Source: an uncultured Prevotellaceae bacterium (GTDB lineage: Bacteria > Bacteroidota > Bacteroidia > Bacteroidales > Bacteroidaceae). From it: a stretch of 64,000 nucleotides of DNA. The notes beneath the pieces are model-generated. The model was given only the letters and a program-made list of their open reading frames with translations. It ran no database searches and was not told the DNA's origin. Made by a program: the position numbers and the translations under genes. This document shows, in pieces, positions 9,001 to 18,257 of the stretch (position 1 is the stretch's first letter; the number at the start of each line of letters is the position of its first letter). The stretch covers positions 1-64,000 of the forward strand of contig CAMVOK010000017.1 of the NCBI GenBank assembly GCA_947169115.1, read 5' to 3'.

Positions 9001-9713
9001 CGCTTGGGTTTAATTACATCGAAAAGATAGGTGGCCTTAGCCACAATCGCACCATTAGCCGACCTTCCAAAGGGGTCGGCTTTTCCGTCGTGGAAGATGT
9101 TGCTCAAGCCAAAGTAATAGCGGCCTTCTATCATGAAGTGACCAGCCTTACGGGTATTCACTTCAAGTCCCAAGCCTCCCGTAATGCCATATTCGAAATG
9201 ATTCTGAATTGGTAGCGAATATTGCTCCACAACATGGTTGGGACGAAGGGCAAGGGTGGCCTCACTCCATTCTCCTCCCCGTTTATCAGAGTCGGAAAGA
9301 TAGAAACCCAACTGGGGACCTAACACCAGGTAACCCATCAGGCCCTTCTCTTCCTTACCATAGGCGAGACGAGCCAACAAGGGTACCTGTATGTAGTTTA
9401 CCGTACGGGAATAAGTGTCGGAACTGGTCTCTATCACCTCCGTCCATCCCATTTGGGCATAGTTCACCTCGGCCTGTATGGCACAGAGCATGGCAAAGTA
9501 CTTCTCTGAGGTATATCGCAGGGTGATGCCACCCGTCATACCTTGATGATAGGATTTCTTTATCGTCGGGTCGAACGACACACGATTGAAAACACATCCC
9601 CCGTTGACGCCAATGGCAAAAGCACTGCGGTACTCTCCGACTTGCGCTTTCAGGTTGAAAGTCGAAAGTTGAATGTTAAATGCTATTACGAGAAAGAGGG
9701 CGAGACGCTTCAT
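8997..9713 (-). CDS. PorT-family outer-membrane beta-barrel protein (type IX secretion)
   Basis: This 238-residue protein has a signal peptide (cleavage near LKAQ at about 21-24) followed by alternating amphipathic strands, as expected of an eight-stranded PorT/OMP_b-brl_2 barrel. PorT is needed for type IX secretion in Bacteroidota. Glycine-rich turns (GLGLEVNTRKAGHFMIEGRY) and the C-terminal strand AIVAKATYLFDV fit the family. Part of the signal-peptide coding region is a GTTGAAA-type repeat shared with intergenic DNA at 7110-7220. The start overlaps the stop of the upstream gene in an ATGA arrangement, so the two are probably cotranscribed. The general porT/outer-membrane beta-barrel call is firm; orthology to the secretion PorT is inferred. 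Confidence 0.8.
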   Translation of the reverse strand: MKRLALFLVIAFNIQLSTFNLKAQVGEYRSAFAIGVNGGCVFNRVSFDPTIKKSYHQGMTGGITLRYTSEKYFAMLCAIQAEVNYAQMGWTEVIETSSDTYSRTVNYIQVPLLARLAYGKEEKGLMGYLVLGPQLGFYLSDSDKRGGEWSEATLALRPNHVVEQYSLPIQNHFEYGITGGLGLEVNTRKAGHFMIEGRYYFGLSNIFHDGKADPFGRSANGAIVAKATYLFDVIKPKR

Positions 9714-10837
9714 TTCAGCACTTGAATGGTATTGTTCGTGGTATAGTGTACCAACTGGACGTGGAGGTTGACATAACCGCCATTTTCCCCTACCTGCTGG
9801 AAACGGAAGGTATGTTGGATGGGCTGTTGGGTAAGGGTTCCCTGACGTTCCTCGAAATCCGTCCCGAGTTCGGCCAATCCCGTCATGAAGTACATGCCCA
9901 AATCGTAACCTAACATCTCAGCCCGGGGATAACTGTCACGAGCTGCCTTACCGAAGTTTTGTTGATATTGTTGCTCGAACTTCACCACACGTCCGCTGAG
10001 CGGATTGCGGTAATAGGAAGAATAAACGTACGTATCGAGTTGGTAAAAGTCTTTCAGCATCGAACGTGTATAGGTGAGCCAATCGGGATAACCCAATATG
10101 CGAACCTTGTATTGGGGGTACTTGGCAAGATAGGCTTTCAGACCTGCAAAAAGCGTAGTCAGAGAGGCTTGACTGCGACTGTCGGGGATAACCACATTCT
10201 CACGAAACTGATTCAGGGCACGGTCGTAAGCCAGTTCATCGGCTCCAGCAGCCAAAGCCGTCGTCTGCATGTTACGCAAGGTCAGTACCTGCCGCAGATG
10301 TCCCACAAAGGACTGGGCACGCTCGTCTTGCTCACCCGTACGATAGAATACGAAGTTGCTGTTGGCCATATTGTCCATAACCAAGGTGCTGATGCCAGGG
10401 AATTGCAACTCCTGAGCCACACCGACCTGATATATCCACGGATTAGAATAGACCTGCGGACATGGGGTGTTGAAAGGAAGCACCATGCGTATCTGATGCT
10501 GACGGCAGAACTCTGACAGGGAGGTCACCTGCACGGCATCAACAGGACCAAAGATGACATCGAGCCGCTGCATCGCCGTATCACTGAGCACCTGTTGCAA
10601 ACTGGCCTCCGATGTGCCACAATCAACGGCCATGACATCGACATTCGTACCGCCCTGCTTCACCTGCTCTACGGCCATAAGCAAACCGCGGTAGAACTCG
10701 ACCATCGTAGTTCCACGCGCCGACCTCTCCTTCAAGGGAAGCAATACACCTATGCGTACCGTAGCCTCGGCAAAAGCCTCAGAGGCCAAGCCCAGCAACA
10801 AGAGCAACACCAGAATACAACTTGCTATTCGTCTCAT
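9710..10837 (-). CDS. Periplasmic-binding-fold protein (type I, LpoA/receptor-like)
   Basis: This protein of about 375 residues begins with a clear signal peptide (MRRIASCILVLLLLLGLASEAFA in pieces around residues 1-23). The start at 10837 was chosen because upstream in-frame codons fall within the promoter. The rest resembles a type I periplasmic binding fold: RIGVLLPLKE, then FYRGLLMAVEQ, VIFGPVDAVQV and VLPFNTP. In Bacteroidota such proteins often sit beside LysM or cell-wall genes and are not obviously transport receptors. No permease or ATPase is adjacent. It is cotranscribed with the PorT-like gene (ATGA overlap), which suggests an envelope role. The ligand is unknown. Confidence 0.7.
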   Translation of the reverse strand: MRRIASCILVLLLLLGLASEAFAEATVRIGVLLPLKERSARGTTMVEFYRGLLMAVEQVKQGGTNVDVMAVDCGTSEASLQQVLSDTAMQRLDVIFGPVDAVQVTSLSEFCRQHQIRMVLPFNTPCPQVYSNPWIYQVGVAQELQFPGISTLVMDNMANSNFVFYRTGEQDERAQSFVGHLRQVLTLRNMQTTALAAGADELAYDRALNQFRENVVIPDSRSQASLTTLFAGLKAYLAKYPQYKVRILGYPDWLTYTRSMLKDFYQLDTYVYSSYYRNPLSGRVVKFEQQYQQNFGKAARDSYPRAEMLGYDLGMYFMTGLAELGTDFEERQGTLTQQPIQHTFRFQQVGENGGYVNLHVQLVHYTTNNTIQVLK

Positions 10838-10855
10838 TGTTTCATTATAAATACG

Positions 10856-10932
10856 TTCGTGGTGCAAATATACAAAAAATCCAGCATCCATAATCCTTAA
10901 TCCCTAATCTTTTTGTATATTTGCACCACGAA
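10856..10932. promoter_or_regulatory. Mirror-image divergent promoters
   Basis: A 23-bp perfect inverted repeat (10856-10878 and 10910-10932) places TATATTTG -7 boxes facing outward on both strands, followed by the shared leader GCACCACGAA. The left arm drives the binding-fold gene at 10837 and the right arm drives the CHU_C gene at 10944. The 31 bp between the arms contains TCCTTAATCCCTAATC repeats. Confidence 0.75.
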
Positions 10933-10943
10933 TAACACCTTTG

Positions 10944-11666
10944 ATGATGAGAAAATCCATCTTGTTCCTGCTATTGTGCATAACGTCCTTCGTAAGTTGG
11001 GCACAAACCATCTATCCAAGCATCGACCCGCAAGCCTCGTACACAACCACCGAGGGCGAGGAGATACAAGATGCAAGCAGTGGGCAGAATGCACCATTGG
11101 TGGCACGGTTTACGGCCAATCCCAGTAATGTGGGAGATTATTCGGCACGCTACGAATGGAAGATTTATCGCAAAGGTGAGATAGAGACACCACTGGTACA
11201 TCGCTTTGAACAGGACATCGACTACACATTCAGCGAAAGCGGAACATTCTACGTACAGCTGTACGCTACTTTCGTATTGGGCAACGACACGATAGTCCTC
11301 CCCGAGGAGGGGGACGAAACCCCGATAGAAGTTAGCATCAATGAGAGTAAACTGGAGTTCCCCAATGCCATATCCCCCAACAACGACGGTTTTAACGACG
11401 AATTAAAACCAAAGCCGGATGGTTGCCAAAGCATCGTTGCCTTTCAGGCGACTGTCTTCAGCCGCTGGGGACAGAAGATATATTCGTGGAATGACATAAA
11501 CGGGAAATGGGATGGCAAATGGAACGGACATACCGTAAAGGACGGCGTTTACTTTCTGGTCGTAAAGGCACGGGGGGCCGACGGACGGAAATACAACATC
11601 CGAAAAGCCATCAACGTCATTACGGGGTATAACAACGATGCGAAGGAGTCCGAAAGCGAAGAATAG
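10944..11666 (+). CDS. Secreted protein with CHU_C (T9SS type B) C-terminal domain
   Basis: This protein of about 240 residues has a signal peptide ending near SWAQ, a PKD-like beta-sandwich middle (YEWKIYRKGE, then YTFSESGTFYVQLYA) and a gliding-motility-type C-terminal domain. That domain begins FPNAISPNNDGFND and contains VFSRWGQKIY, WDGKWNGHTVKDGVYF. CHU_C domains direct cargo through the type IX secretion system, consistent with the PorT-like gene just upstream on the opposite strand. After the domain there is an acidic tail ending ESESEE. The ATG at 10944 is used; an upstream TTG in the same frame lies just after the promoter box. uvrA follows 27 bp downstream, so partial cotranscription is possible. 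Confidence 0.85.
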   Translation: MMRKSILFLLLCITSFVSWAQTIYPSIDPQASYTTTEGEEIQDASSGQNAPLVARFTANPSNVGDYSARYEWKIYRKGEIETPLVHRFEQDIDYTFSESGTFYVQLYATFVLGNDTIVLPEEGDETPIEVSINESKLEFPNAISPNNDGFNDELKPKPDGCQSIVAFQATVFSRWGQKIYSWNDINGKWDGKWNGHTVKDGVYFLVVKARGADGRKYNIRKAINVITGYNNDAKESESEE

Positions 11667-11693
11667 GGAAAAGTTGATTGTTAGCACGAGAGC

Positions 11694-14642
11694 ATGAGCG
11701 AGAATAAGATAGAAGTTATGGGCGCTCGCGTCCATAACCTGAAGAACATCGATGTCACCATACCACGAGGAAGCCTGACGGTTATCACAGGTCTCTCGGG
11801 TAGCGGAAAGTCTTCATTGGCTTTCGACACCATCTTTGCCGAAGGACAAAGACGCTACATCGAAACTTTCTCGGCTTATGCCCGCAACTTCCTCGGCAAC
11901 ATGGAACGCCCCGACGTGGACAAGATTACAGGTCTCTCCCCTGTCATCAGCATCGAGCAGAAGACCACAAACAAGAATCCACGTTCTACCGTAGGCACGA
12001 CAACGGAAATCTACGACTTCCTGCGTCTGCTCTATGCCCGTGCCGGCGAGGCTTACAGCTATGTCACAGGCGAGCGCATGGTGAAATATACCGAGGAACA
12101 GATTGTAAACCTCCTGCTCAACGACTATCTCGGACGCAAGGTTTATCTGCTGGCGCCGCTCGTCAAGAACCGCAAGGGACATTACAAGGAACTTTTCGAA
12201 ACGGTAAGGAAGAAAGGATTCCTCTACGTACGCGTCGATGGCGAACTGATGGAAGTGGTGCAGGACATGAAACTCGACCGCTACAAAAACCACAGCATCG
12301 AAGTTGTAGTCGATAGACTCATCGTCAAGGAAACGGATGATCACCGACTCCAGAACAGTGTAGCCAATACCCTGAAACAGGGCGACGGACTGATGATGGT
12401 GTATGACGTGGCCGACGAAAGCATCCGCCACTACAGCCGACGACTGATGTGTCCCACCTCGGGCATCTCCTATAGCGACCCCGCTCCTCACGACTTCTCC
12501 TTCAACTCTCCACAGGGGGCATGTCCGCGATGCAAAGGATTAGGATACGTAAGCCTCATCGACCGCGACCTCATTATCCCCGACAAGAGCCTGAGCATAC
12601 GCGACGGAGCCATCGTACCCCTGGGAAAGTGGAAGAGCTCAATCATATTCTGGCAGGTGCAAGCCATACTGGAGAAATATGGGTTCACAGAGAACGACCC
12701 CGTCAGCAGCCTCAGCGAAGAAGTCCTGGACGAGATTTTCAATGGTAGCATCGAACGCCTGCGCATCCCTGCCGAAAAGACAAAGACCTCAAGCGATTAC
12801 TACTGCAACTACGAGGGCTTGGTAAAATACATCCGCTCCACCCAAGAGAACGACCAGAGCGCTACGGCGCAGAAGTGGGTAGGACAGTTCAGTCGCGACT
12901 GCCAGTGCCCGGAATGTCATGGGCAACGTCTCAACCAACAAGCCCTCCACTTCCGCATTGCCGGCAAGAACATCGCCGAGTTGTCAGCGATGGACATCGG
13001 CGACCTTTACGAGTGGATTAACGGACTTGGAGTGAACAGTGAAGAACGAAGAGTGAAGAATAAAAGTAACAACTGCGAGGGTGACAATCAGTCTAATGGT
13101 AACTCTGATTCTTCATTCTTCACTCTTCACTCTTCACTTACAGAATACCAGCAGAAAGTAGCACCCGAAATACTGAAGGAAATACGCACGCGACTGAAGT
13201 TCCTGCTCGACGTGGGACTCGACTATCTCTCGCTCAACCGTTCTTCCGCCTCATTGTCGGGCGGAGAGAGCCAGCGCATACGTCTGGCCACACAGATTGG
13301 CAGTCAGCTGGTGAACGTGTTATATATATTAGACGAACCCAGCATAGGACTTCATCAGCGCGACAACATCCGACTCATCAATTCCCTAAAGGAACTTCGC
13401 GATACGGGCAACACTGTCATTGTCGTAGAGCACGACGAAGAGATGATGCGTGCCGCCGACTGGATTATCGACATCGGTCCACGTGCCGGTCGCAAGGGGG
13501 GCGAGGTCGTGTTCCAAGGCACCTTCCCCGACATGCTCAAGACCAACACGCTGACCGCCCAGTATCTTAAAGGAGAGAGGAGAGAAGAGAGAGGAGAGAG
13601 AAAAGGGGAAAAAGACAAAAACAACCAGGCCAATGTGCCCGACCATTCTCGGTCGGGACATGCCCCCTCTATTCGCCTCTACGGCTGCACGGGCAACAAC
13701 CTAAAGAACGTGGACATCACCCTACCCCTTGGCACGCTCATCTGTGTAACGGGAGTCAGCGGTAGTGGCAAGTCGAGCCTCATCAACGAAACGCTCCAAC
13801 CCATTCTCTCACAACACTTCTATCGTTCACTGAAAGACCCCCTACCCTACGACCATATCGAAGGACTGGAGAATATCGACAAGGTGGTGGATGTTGACCA
13901 AAGTCCTCTGGGACGCACGCCACGCTCCAACCCTGCCACCTACACAGGTGTCTTCAACGACATCCGCGACCTCTTTGCCCAACTGCCCGAAGCGAAAATA
14001 CGCGGGTACAAGCCCGGACGTTTCTCGTTCAATGTCAAGGGAGGACGATGCGAGACCTGCAACGGAAACGGCTATCGCACCATAGAGATGAACTTCCTGC
14101 CCGACGTACTGGTGCCTTGCGAGGAATGTCATGGCAAACGCTACAATCGCGAGACGCTGGAAGTGCGTTTCAAGGGTAAAAGCATAGCCGATGTGCTCGA
14201 CATGACCATCAACCAAGCCGTGGAGTTCTTCGAAAACCAACCGCAGATTCTGCAAAAGATAAAAGTCCTTCAGGACGTAGGTTTGGGTTACATCAAACTC
14301 GGCCAGCCCAGCACCACACTCTCTGGCGGCGAGAGTCAACGTGTGAAACTGGCTACAGAACTCTCCAAACGTGATACTGGGCGCACGCTTTATATTCTGG
14401 ATGAACCCACCACGGGGCTCCACTTCGAGGACATCCGCGTCCTGCTCTCCGTACTTAACCGGCTGGTGGACAAGGGGAACACCGTAGTTGTCATCGAACA
14501 CAATCTCGATGTCATCCGAGCTGCCGACTACCTCATCGACATGGGACCCGAAGGCGGTCAGCGAGGCGGTCAACTCCTTTTCCAAGGCACGCCCGAAGCC
14601 CTGAAACAAAGCGGCATCGGCTACACCAGCCAATATCTCTAA
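11694..14642 (+). CDS. uvrA: UvrABC system protein A with two repeat-derived insertions
   Basis: UvrA is the dimeric ABC-type ATPase that locates DNA lesions for UvrB. At 982 residues it is longer than the usual 940 or so. Walker A GLSGSGKS at 33-40 and GVSGSGKSS near 686, two ABC signatures (LSGGESQR, near 519 and 880), and Cys pairs of the zinc modules (CPTSG/CPRCKG and CETCNG/CEECHG) are all intact. Two stretches match no family feature. Residues about 449-482 are encoded by a 24-bp inverted repeat with its loop. Residues about 625-659 are encoded by a GAGAGAGG purine tract plus a CCCGACC..GGTCGGG hairpin. Both lie in linker regions and keep frame, so the protein is probably functional. 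Confidence 0.98.
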   Translation: MSENKIEVMGARVHNLKNIDVTIPRGSLTVITGLSGSGKSSLAFDTIFAEGQRRYIETFSAYARNFLGNMERPDVDKITGLSPVISIEQKTTNKNPRSTVGTTTEIYDFLRLLYARAGEAYSYVTGERMVKYTEEQIVNLLLNDYLGRKVYLLAPLVKNRKGHYKELFETVRKKGFLYVRVDGELMEVVQDMKLDRYKNHSIEVVVDRLIVKETDDHRLQNSVANTLKQGDGLMMVYDVADESIRHYSRRLMCPTSGISYSDPAPHDFSFNSPQGACPRCKGLGYVSLIDRDLIIPDKSLSIRDGAIVPLGKWKSSIIFWQVQAILEKYGFTENDPVSSLSEEVLDEIFNGSIERLRIPAEKTKTSSDYYCNYEGLVKYIRSTQENDQSATAQKWVGQFSRDCQCPECHGQRLNQQALHFRIAGKNIAELSAMDIGDLYEWINGLGVNSEERRVKNKSNNCEGDNQSNGNSDSSFFTLHSSLTEYQQKVAPEILKEIRTRLKFLLDVGLDYLSLNRSSASLSGGESQRIRLATQIGSQLVNVLYILDEPSIGLHQRDNIRLINSLKELRDTGNTVIVVEHDEEMMRAADWIIDIGPRAGRKGGEVVFQGTFPDMLKTNTLTAQYLKGERREERGERKGEKDKNNQANVPDHSRSGHAPSIRLYGCTGNNLKNVDITLPLGTLICVTGVSGSGKSSLINETLQPILSQHFYRSLKDPLPYDHIEGLENIDKVVDVDQSPLGRTPRSNPATYTGVFNDIRDLFAQLPEAKIRGYKPGRFSFNVKGGRCETCNGNGYRTIEMNFLPDVLVPCEECHGKRYNRETLEVRFKGKSIADVLDMTINQAVEFFENQPQILQKIKVLQDVGLGYIKLGQPSTTLSGGESQRVKLATELSKRDTGRTLYILDEPTTGLHFEDIRVLLSVLNRLVDKGNTVVVIEHNLDVIRAADYLIDMGPEGGQRGGQLLFQGTPEALKQSGIGYTSQYL
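13038..13138. repeat. Inverted repeat inside uvrA
   Basis: The arms 13038-13061 and 13115-13138 are 24 bp long with about two mismatches, of the AGTGAAGAA / TTCTTCACT type seen in intergenic tracts near 8130. The 53-bp loop also stays open in the uvrA frame. It adds about 34 residues rich in Ser, Asn and Arg. Confidence 0.85.
13566..13672. repeat. Purine tract plus hairpin inside uvrA
   Basis: A GGAGAGAGGAGAGAAG-type tract (13566-13610) is followed by a short linker and a hairpin with arms CCCGACC and GGTCGGG around 13640-13660. It is translated in frame as an Arg/Glu/Lys-rich segment followed by [10 protein letters not shown]. Confidence 0.7.
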
Positions 14643-14645
14643 ATA

Positions 14646-15848
14646 TTACTGATTGCTTATTGTGGCCACAATGTACTCCGACTGTGTGCCGATGCGGAAG
14701 CGTCCACCCCAGATGCCAAGGCCGGAGGAAACATAATATTGCGTATGGCCACGACGATGACTGCCCCACGAACATTCGTACATTCTGTCCGTAATCCACG
14801 ATATGGGCCATACCTGTCCGCGATGGGTATGACCGCTCAACTGAAAGTCGATGCCTGCCATCTCGGCTTCGGCTAAGTCGTGCGGCTGATGGTCGAGCAG
14901 AATGGTATAAGCCCCTCTCCCCATATCCCTCCCCCGTAATCGGACGGCCGTAGGCCTACGCTTGGCTCGTCCAAGAATGGGAGGGGCTTTTGGGCTCTCG
15001 CCCTCAGGAGCGTGTAGCAATTGAGCAAGTAGCTTGCGACGGTGATTCATGCGGTCGTCCCGACCAATGATAACAAGCGAGGAATCAATCATAACCTCCT
15101 CGTCGCGCAAAAGGCAGATTCCTGCCGCTTTATAGAAATCCAGTGCGGTTTTGCCAACGCGACGTTTTGCTTCCCGATCTGCGTAATATTCGTGATTGCC
15201 CAGACAGACATAAACGGGAGCCTCAAGACGATGAAATTCGGCGGCCATGTTCTCGGCAAGGAGCGGTCGCACACTAATGTCGATAATGTCACCGGCAATA
15301 AGGATGAAATCGGGGTGTTCTGCATTCATCATGTCCACCCATCGCGCCAGTTCCTTCCTTCCGTTGTGATAGCCCAAATGCAGGTCACTGGCCATCACCA
15401 CACGATACTCCCTTGGCAATGGTTTCTCCGACCGCAGTTCCAAGGGCACGCGCACTTTCCGGTCATAACGTATGCGACCATATAGGAACACGGAAAAAAG
15501 CAAGACGAAAAAGCACGCTGCCGTGAGCCAATTGTCGTAGAGCAGATTGCGCGGTACAAGGCGAAACAGACGTCCGACATCCATCACGAGGAACAGCATC
15601 ACAAGATATAGCATTACCATCAACGACGATGTTCCTATATTATACAACACACGCGCGACGGGCATGGGGAAACGGTCGAGCTGTCCCGAAAAATCAAGAA
15701 AGAGGGTTGAGAACAGCAGAAAGCCCAATCCTACCACCACCGTCCTCCAGACACCGCTTAGCGGCAAGAGTACCCACACATGCCATGCTACATACGACAC
15801 GCCCATGAGAGGCAGGAGGAGTAAGGCAAATATCCAAAATACGTTCAT
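14646..15848 (-). CDS. Membrane-anchored metallophosphoesterase (YkuE/YaeI-like)
   Basis: This protein of about 400 residues has three to four N-terminal transmembrane segments (residues about 1-130) and a calcineurin-like phosphoesterase domain. The metal motifs are ASDLHLGYHNG, AGDIID, GNHEY, and the paired histidines in LDHQPHD and SGHTHRGQ. Such enzymes are related to lipid A or nucleotide-lipid pyrophosphatases, but the substrate is not known. The start at 15848 (MNVFWIF) was chosen because the -7 box overlaps any longer N-terminus. An R3/R4-type repeat at 14911-14975 is translated in frame as LGRAKRRPTAVRLRG and flanking residues, between the GRDDR motif and LLDHQPHD, apparently as an extra loop. 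Confidence 0.88.
   Translation of the reverse strand: MNVFWIFALLLLPLMGVSYVAWHVWVLLPLSGVWRTVVVGLGFLLFSTLFLDFSGQLDRFPMPVARVLYNIGTSSLMVMLYLVMLFLVMDVGRLFRLVPRNLLYDNWLTAACFFVLLFSVFLYGRIRYDRKVRVPLELRSEKPLPREYRVVMASDLHLGYHNGRKELARWVDMMNAEHPDFILIAGDIIDISVRPLLAENMAAEFHRLEAPVYVCLGNHEYYADREAKRRVGKTALDFYKAAGICLLRDEEVMIDSSLVIIGRDDRMNHRRKLLAQLLHAPEGESPKAPPILGRAKRRPTAVRLRGRDMGRGAYTILLDHQPHDLAEAEMAGIDFQLSGHTHRGQVWPISWITDRMYECSWGSHRRGHTQYYVSSGLGIWGGRFRIGTQSEYIVATISNQ
14911..14975. repeat. R4 + R3 repeats inside the metallophosphoesterase gene
   Basis: The segment begins with CCCCTCTCCCC / CCCTCCCCC (R4-like) and continues as TAATCGGACGGCC..GGCCTACGCTTG and GGCTCGTCCAAG (R3). Position 20380-20430 holds the same two R3 blocks in the reverse order. 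The frame remains open across the insertion. Confidence 0.8.
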
Positions 15849-15875
15849 AACACCATGCCTTTCTGTTATTTGGCG

Positions 15876-15936
15876 CAAATATACAAACAATTTTTTACTT
15901 TTCACTTTTCATTTTTCACTTTATTGCGTACCTTTG
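15876..15936. promoter_or_regulatory. Divergent -7 boxes, metallophosphoesterase and slyD
   Basis: TATATTTG on the minus strand at 15876-15883 precedes the metallophosphoesterase start at 15848. TACCTTTG on the plus strand at 15929-15936 precedes slyD at 15966. Between them lies a CACTTTTCATTTTT low-complexity tract. Confidence 0.65.
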
Positions 15937-15965
15937 CAGGGAATTAAACTTTATTAAAGATTATT

Positions 15966-16571
15966 ATGGCAGATATTAAACCCAACAAGTACGTGGCCGT
16001 AGCCTACCGGCTGTACACCAAGGATGAGGAAGGCAAGCGCGAACTCGTGGAGAATGCAACGAAGGAACAGCCGTTCCAGTTTGTTAGCGGACTGGGCATG
16101 ACGCTCGACGACTTCGAGGCACAGATTGTAGATTTGGAGAAGAATGCCGAGTTCGACTTTGAACTGACTCCCGAACAAGCCTACGGACAGTATGAAGAGG
16201 AGCGCATCATCAGCGTGCCACGTGCTACATTCGAGATAGACGGCCGACTGGACAAGCAATATATCTACGAAGGTGCCGTAGTGCCCTTGCAGAATGCCGA
16301 CGGCCAACGCTTCAACGGCATCATTCAGAAGATTGGCGATACTGAGGTTACCGTGGACCTGAACCATCCCCTGGCTGGCAAGAAGCTCATCTTCGTGGGC
16401 GAGGTGGTTGACATCCGCGAAGCCACGAAGGAGGAAATCACCGCCACCCTGAAGATGCTTACCGGCGAAGGCGGTTGCGGATGTGGATGCGACGATTGCG
16501 AAGGTTGCGGTCACGACCACGACCACGAACATCACCACGGCGACCATTGCGGTTGCGGACATTGCCACTAA
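15966..16571 (+). CDS. slyD: FKBP-type peptidyl-prolyl isomerase, SlyD-like
   Basis: This 201-residue protein has a SlyD-type FKBP domain interrupted by an IF chaperone insert. The N-terminal part holds FVSGLGMTLDDFEAQI, and the insert ends near DLNHPLAGKKLIF, both family hallmarks. The C-terminal 40 residues form a metal-binding tail rich in Cys, His and Gly (GGCGCGCDDC, then clusters of DHDHEHHHGDH and CGCGHCH), as in nickel-handling SlyD proteins. It acts in the cytoplasm in protein folding and possibly metal delivery. It has its own promoter box at 15929-15936. A long inverted low-complexity repeat separates it from aroC. Confidence 0.93.
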   Translation: MADIKPNKYVAVAYRLYTKDEEGKRELVENATKEQPFQFVSGLGMTLDDFEAQIVDLEKNAEFDFELTPEQAYGQYEEERIISVPRATFEIDGRLDKQYIYEGAVVPLQNADGQRFNGIIQKIGDTEVTVDLNHPLAGKKLIFVGEVVDIREATKEEITATLKMLTGEGGCGCGCDDCEGCGHDHDHEHHHGDHCGCGHCH

Positions 16572-16574
16572 GTG

Positions 16575-16733
16575 AAATAAGAGAAAAATTAAAAGAGAAA
16601 AGAGAAAAGAGAAAAGAAAAAAGTGAGATAAAAACGTTTAAGATATAAAACGACTGCACGCACATGAGCGTCTCTCCAACTTTTATCTTTTAATTCACTT
16701 TTATCTTTTCTCTTTTTAATTTTTATCTACTAT
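16575..16733. repeat. Inverted low-complexity repeat between slyD and aroC
   Basis: An AAAGAGAAAAGAG-type purine tract (about 16580-16632) is mirrored by a TTTTATCTTTTCTCTTTTTAA pyrimidine tract (about 16680-16728), with a 45-bp spacer. The gap can therefore fold as a long imperfect hairpin. No clear -7 box for aroC is seen, so aroC may be read from slyD. Confidence 0.75.
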
Positions 16734-17816
16734 ATGAGTAACAGTTTCGGCCATATATTTCGTTTGACCTCGTTCGGTGAGAGCCACGGAGTAGCCATAG
16801 GCGGTGTGATTGACGGTATGCCTGCCGGCATACGGGTGGATATGGACTTCATCCAAAGCGAACTCGACCGCCGTCGCCCTGGCCAAAGCCGGTTGACTAC
16901 GGCACGCAACGAAGCCGACCAGGTGGAAGTGCTGAGCGGTGTGTTTGAGGGACAGACAACGGGACAACCCATCGGGTTCCTCGTGCGCAACATTAACCAG
17001 CACTCGGGTGACTACGATGAACTGCGCGAAGTGTTCCGTCCCAGCCATGCCGACTTCACCTATTGGCAGAAGTACGGCATACGCGACCACCGTGGCGGTG
17101 GACGTTCCTCGGCTCGCGAAACCATCAGCCGCGTAGTGGCAGGAGCCTTTGCCAAACTGGCCCTGCAACAGTTGGGTATCACCATCCAAGCCTATACCCA
17201 ACAGGTGGGCGACATTGCCCTGTCTGGCAACTACGAGGATTACGACATTTCCTTAGCGGAAACGAACGACGTACGTTGTCCCGACCCGGCGACGGCTGCC
17301 CGCATGGCCGAACTCATCAGTCAGGTAAAGGCCGAGGGCGACACCATCGGCGGCATCATTTCCTGCGTCATAAAGGGTTGCCCTGTAGGTCTGGGCGAAC
17401 CCGCCTTCGGCAAGTTGCATGCCGAACTGGCACACGCCATGCTCAGCATCAATGCCGCCAAGGGATTTGAATACGGCATGGGCTTTGCCGGAGTCGCCCA
17501 GCGCGGTTCCGAACAGAACGACATCTTCATCCTCGGCGAGGATGGTGAGATAACCACACGCACTAATCGTAGTGGCGGCATCCAGGGAGGCATCAGCAAC
17601 GGCCAGGACATCTACTTCCGTGTAGCCTTCAAGCCCGTGGCTACCCTCCTGCGCGAACAGCAAACCGTAACCACAGAGGGCGAACCCACCACCCTGAAAG
17701 CCCGTGGTCGTCACGACCCCTGCGTCCTGCCCCGTGCAGTTCCCGTTGTAGAGGCAATGGCAGCCATCACCATTCTCGACAATTACCTCCTAAACAAGTC
17801 CGTCCGCATCGACTGA
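16734..17816 (+). CDS. aroC: Chorismate synthase
   Basis: This 360-residue enzyme forms chorismate from 5-enolpyruvylshikimate 3-phosphate, the last step of the shared aromatic pathway, and needs reduced FMN. Signature motifs are LTSFGESHG at 12-20, [14 protein letters not shown] near 47, [13 protein letters not shown] near 69, RPSHADFTY near 102 followed by [14 protein letters not shown], and [10 protein letters not shown] near 284. The C-terminus ([20 protein letters not shown]) is complete. The last codons form the left arm of an intrinsic terminator. No other shikimate-pathway gene is near. Confidence 0.97.
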   Translation: MSNSFGHIFRLTSFGESHGVAIGGVIDGMPAGIRVDMDFIQSELDRRRPGQSRLTTARNEADQVEVLSGVFEGQTTGQPIGFLVRNINQHSGDYDELREVFRPSHADFTYWQKYGIRDHRGGGRSSARETISRVVAGAFAKLALQQLGITIQAYTQQVGDIALSGNYEDYDISLAETNDVRCPDPATAARMAELISQVKAEGDTIGGIISCVIKGCPVGLGEPAFGKLHAELAHAMLSINAAKGFEYGMGFAGVAQRGSEQNDIFILGEDGEITTRTNRSGGIQGGISNGQDIYFRVAFKPVATLLREQQTVTTEGEPTTLKARGRHDPCVLPRAVPVVEAMAAITILDNYLLNKSVRID

Positions 17817-17831
17817 TGCGGATGGTTCTTT
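17799..17831 (+). terminator. Intrinsic terminator overlapping the aroC stop
   Basis: CCGTCCGCAT (17800-17809) pairs with ATGCGGATGG (17816-17825, one G-U pair), followed by TTCTTTTTT. The left arm is aroC coding sequence. A near copy of the whole segment occurs at 19126-19158. Confidence 0.8.
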
Positions 17832-17844
17832 TTTAATGAGAAGG

Positions 17845-17982
17845 AACGTTTTCGTTAAGCCAAATGACCAGAGCGAAACTTGCTTCAGCTGTGGCATGGC
17901 GAGAAAACGAAGAATGAAATTCAACGTTTTCGCTAAGCCAAATGAGCAAAGCGAAACCTGTTTCAGCTATGGCATGGCGAAA
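17845..17982 (+). repeat. Tandem 60-bp repeat (R2), two copies
   Basis: Copies at 17845-17904 and 17923-17982 differ at about 7 of 60 positions. Both begin AACGTTTTCG and end GGCATGGCGA(A/G)A. A short open frame crosses both, but it has no plausible ribosome site or family, so I treat it as a repeat, perhaps related to the TTTTCGTTA-flanked elements elsewhere. Confidence 0.8.
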
Positions 17983-18014
17983 GGTGGGATGAAGCCCAAA
18001 CTATATTTGCAGCC

Positions 18015-18257
18015 CTATAAACCCTTCTCTCTCATAAATTCATCAGCAACATATAGGTCACCATAAAGATAGAGACCTGTGGATTTATCATGGAGGTCGG
18101 AACAAGTCTTACTCTCGTAGAAAAGTTCTAATGCCTGAAGGGGTTCGACGTTCAAACGTCGTGACAATTCCATCGCAATCGCGCCAATGCGATTGCTCAT
18201 AATAATCTCCTGTATAACAGGGGATTTCACAGGATCACTATAATCTCTCTGTGCCAT
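18015..18257 (-). CDS. DUF3791-like small protein (third gene of triad)
   Basis: This 80-residue protein belongs to the DUF3791 type: a short helical domain (IGAIAMELSRRLNVEPLQALELFYES) followed by a conserved C-terminal helix pattern (YLYGDLYVADEFMREKG). It has no predicted signal or membrane segment. The start overlaps the DUF3990 gene by about 20 bp. DUF3791 genes habitually flank DUF3990 genes in Bacteroidota and Firmicutes, and the pairing suggests a toxin-antitoxin-like or regulatory partnership. That is inference; the biochemical role is not known to me. Confidence 0.7.
   Translation of the reverse strand: MAQRDYSDPVKSPVIQEIIMSNRIGAIAMELSRRLNVEPLQALELFYESKTCSDLHDKSTGLYLYGDLYVADEFMREKGL

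Noticed and set aside
17836-18066. Short plus-strand frame across the R2 repeats
   Set aside because: The whole frame is repeat DNA, lacks a plausible ribosome site and overlaps the 3' end of the DUF3791 gene.
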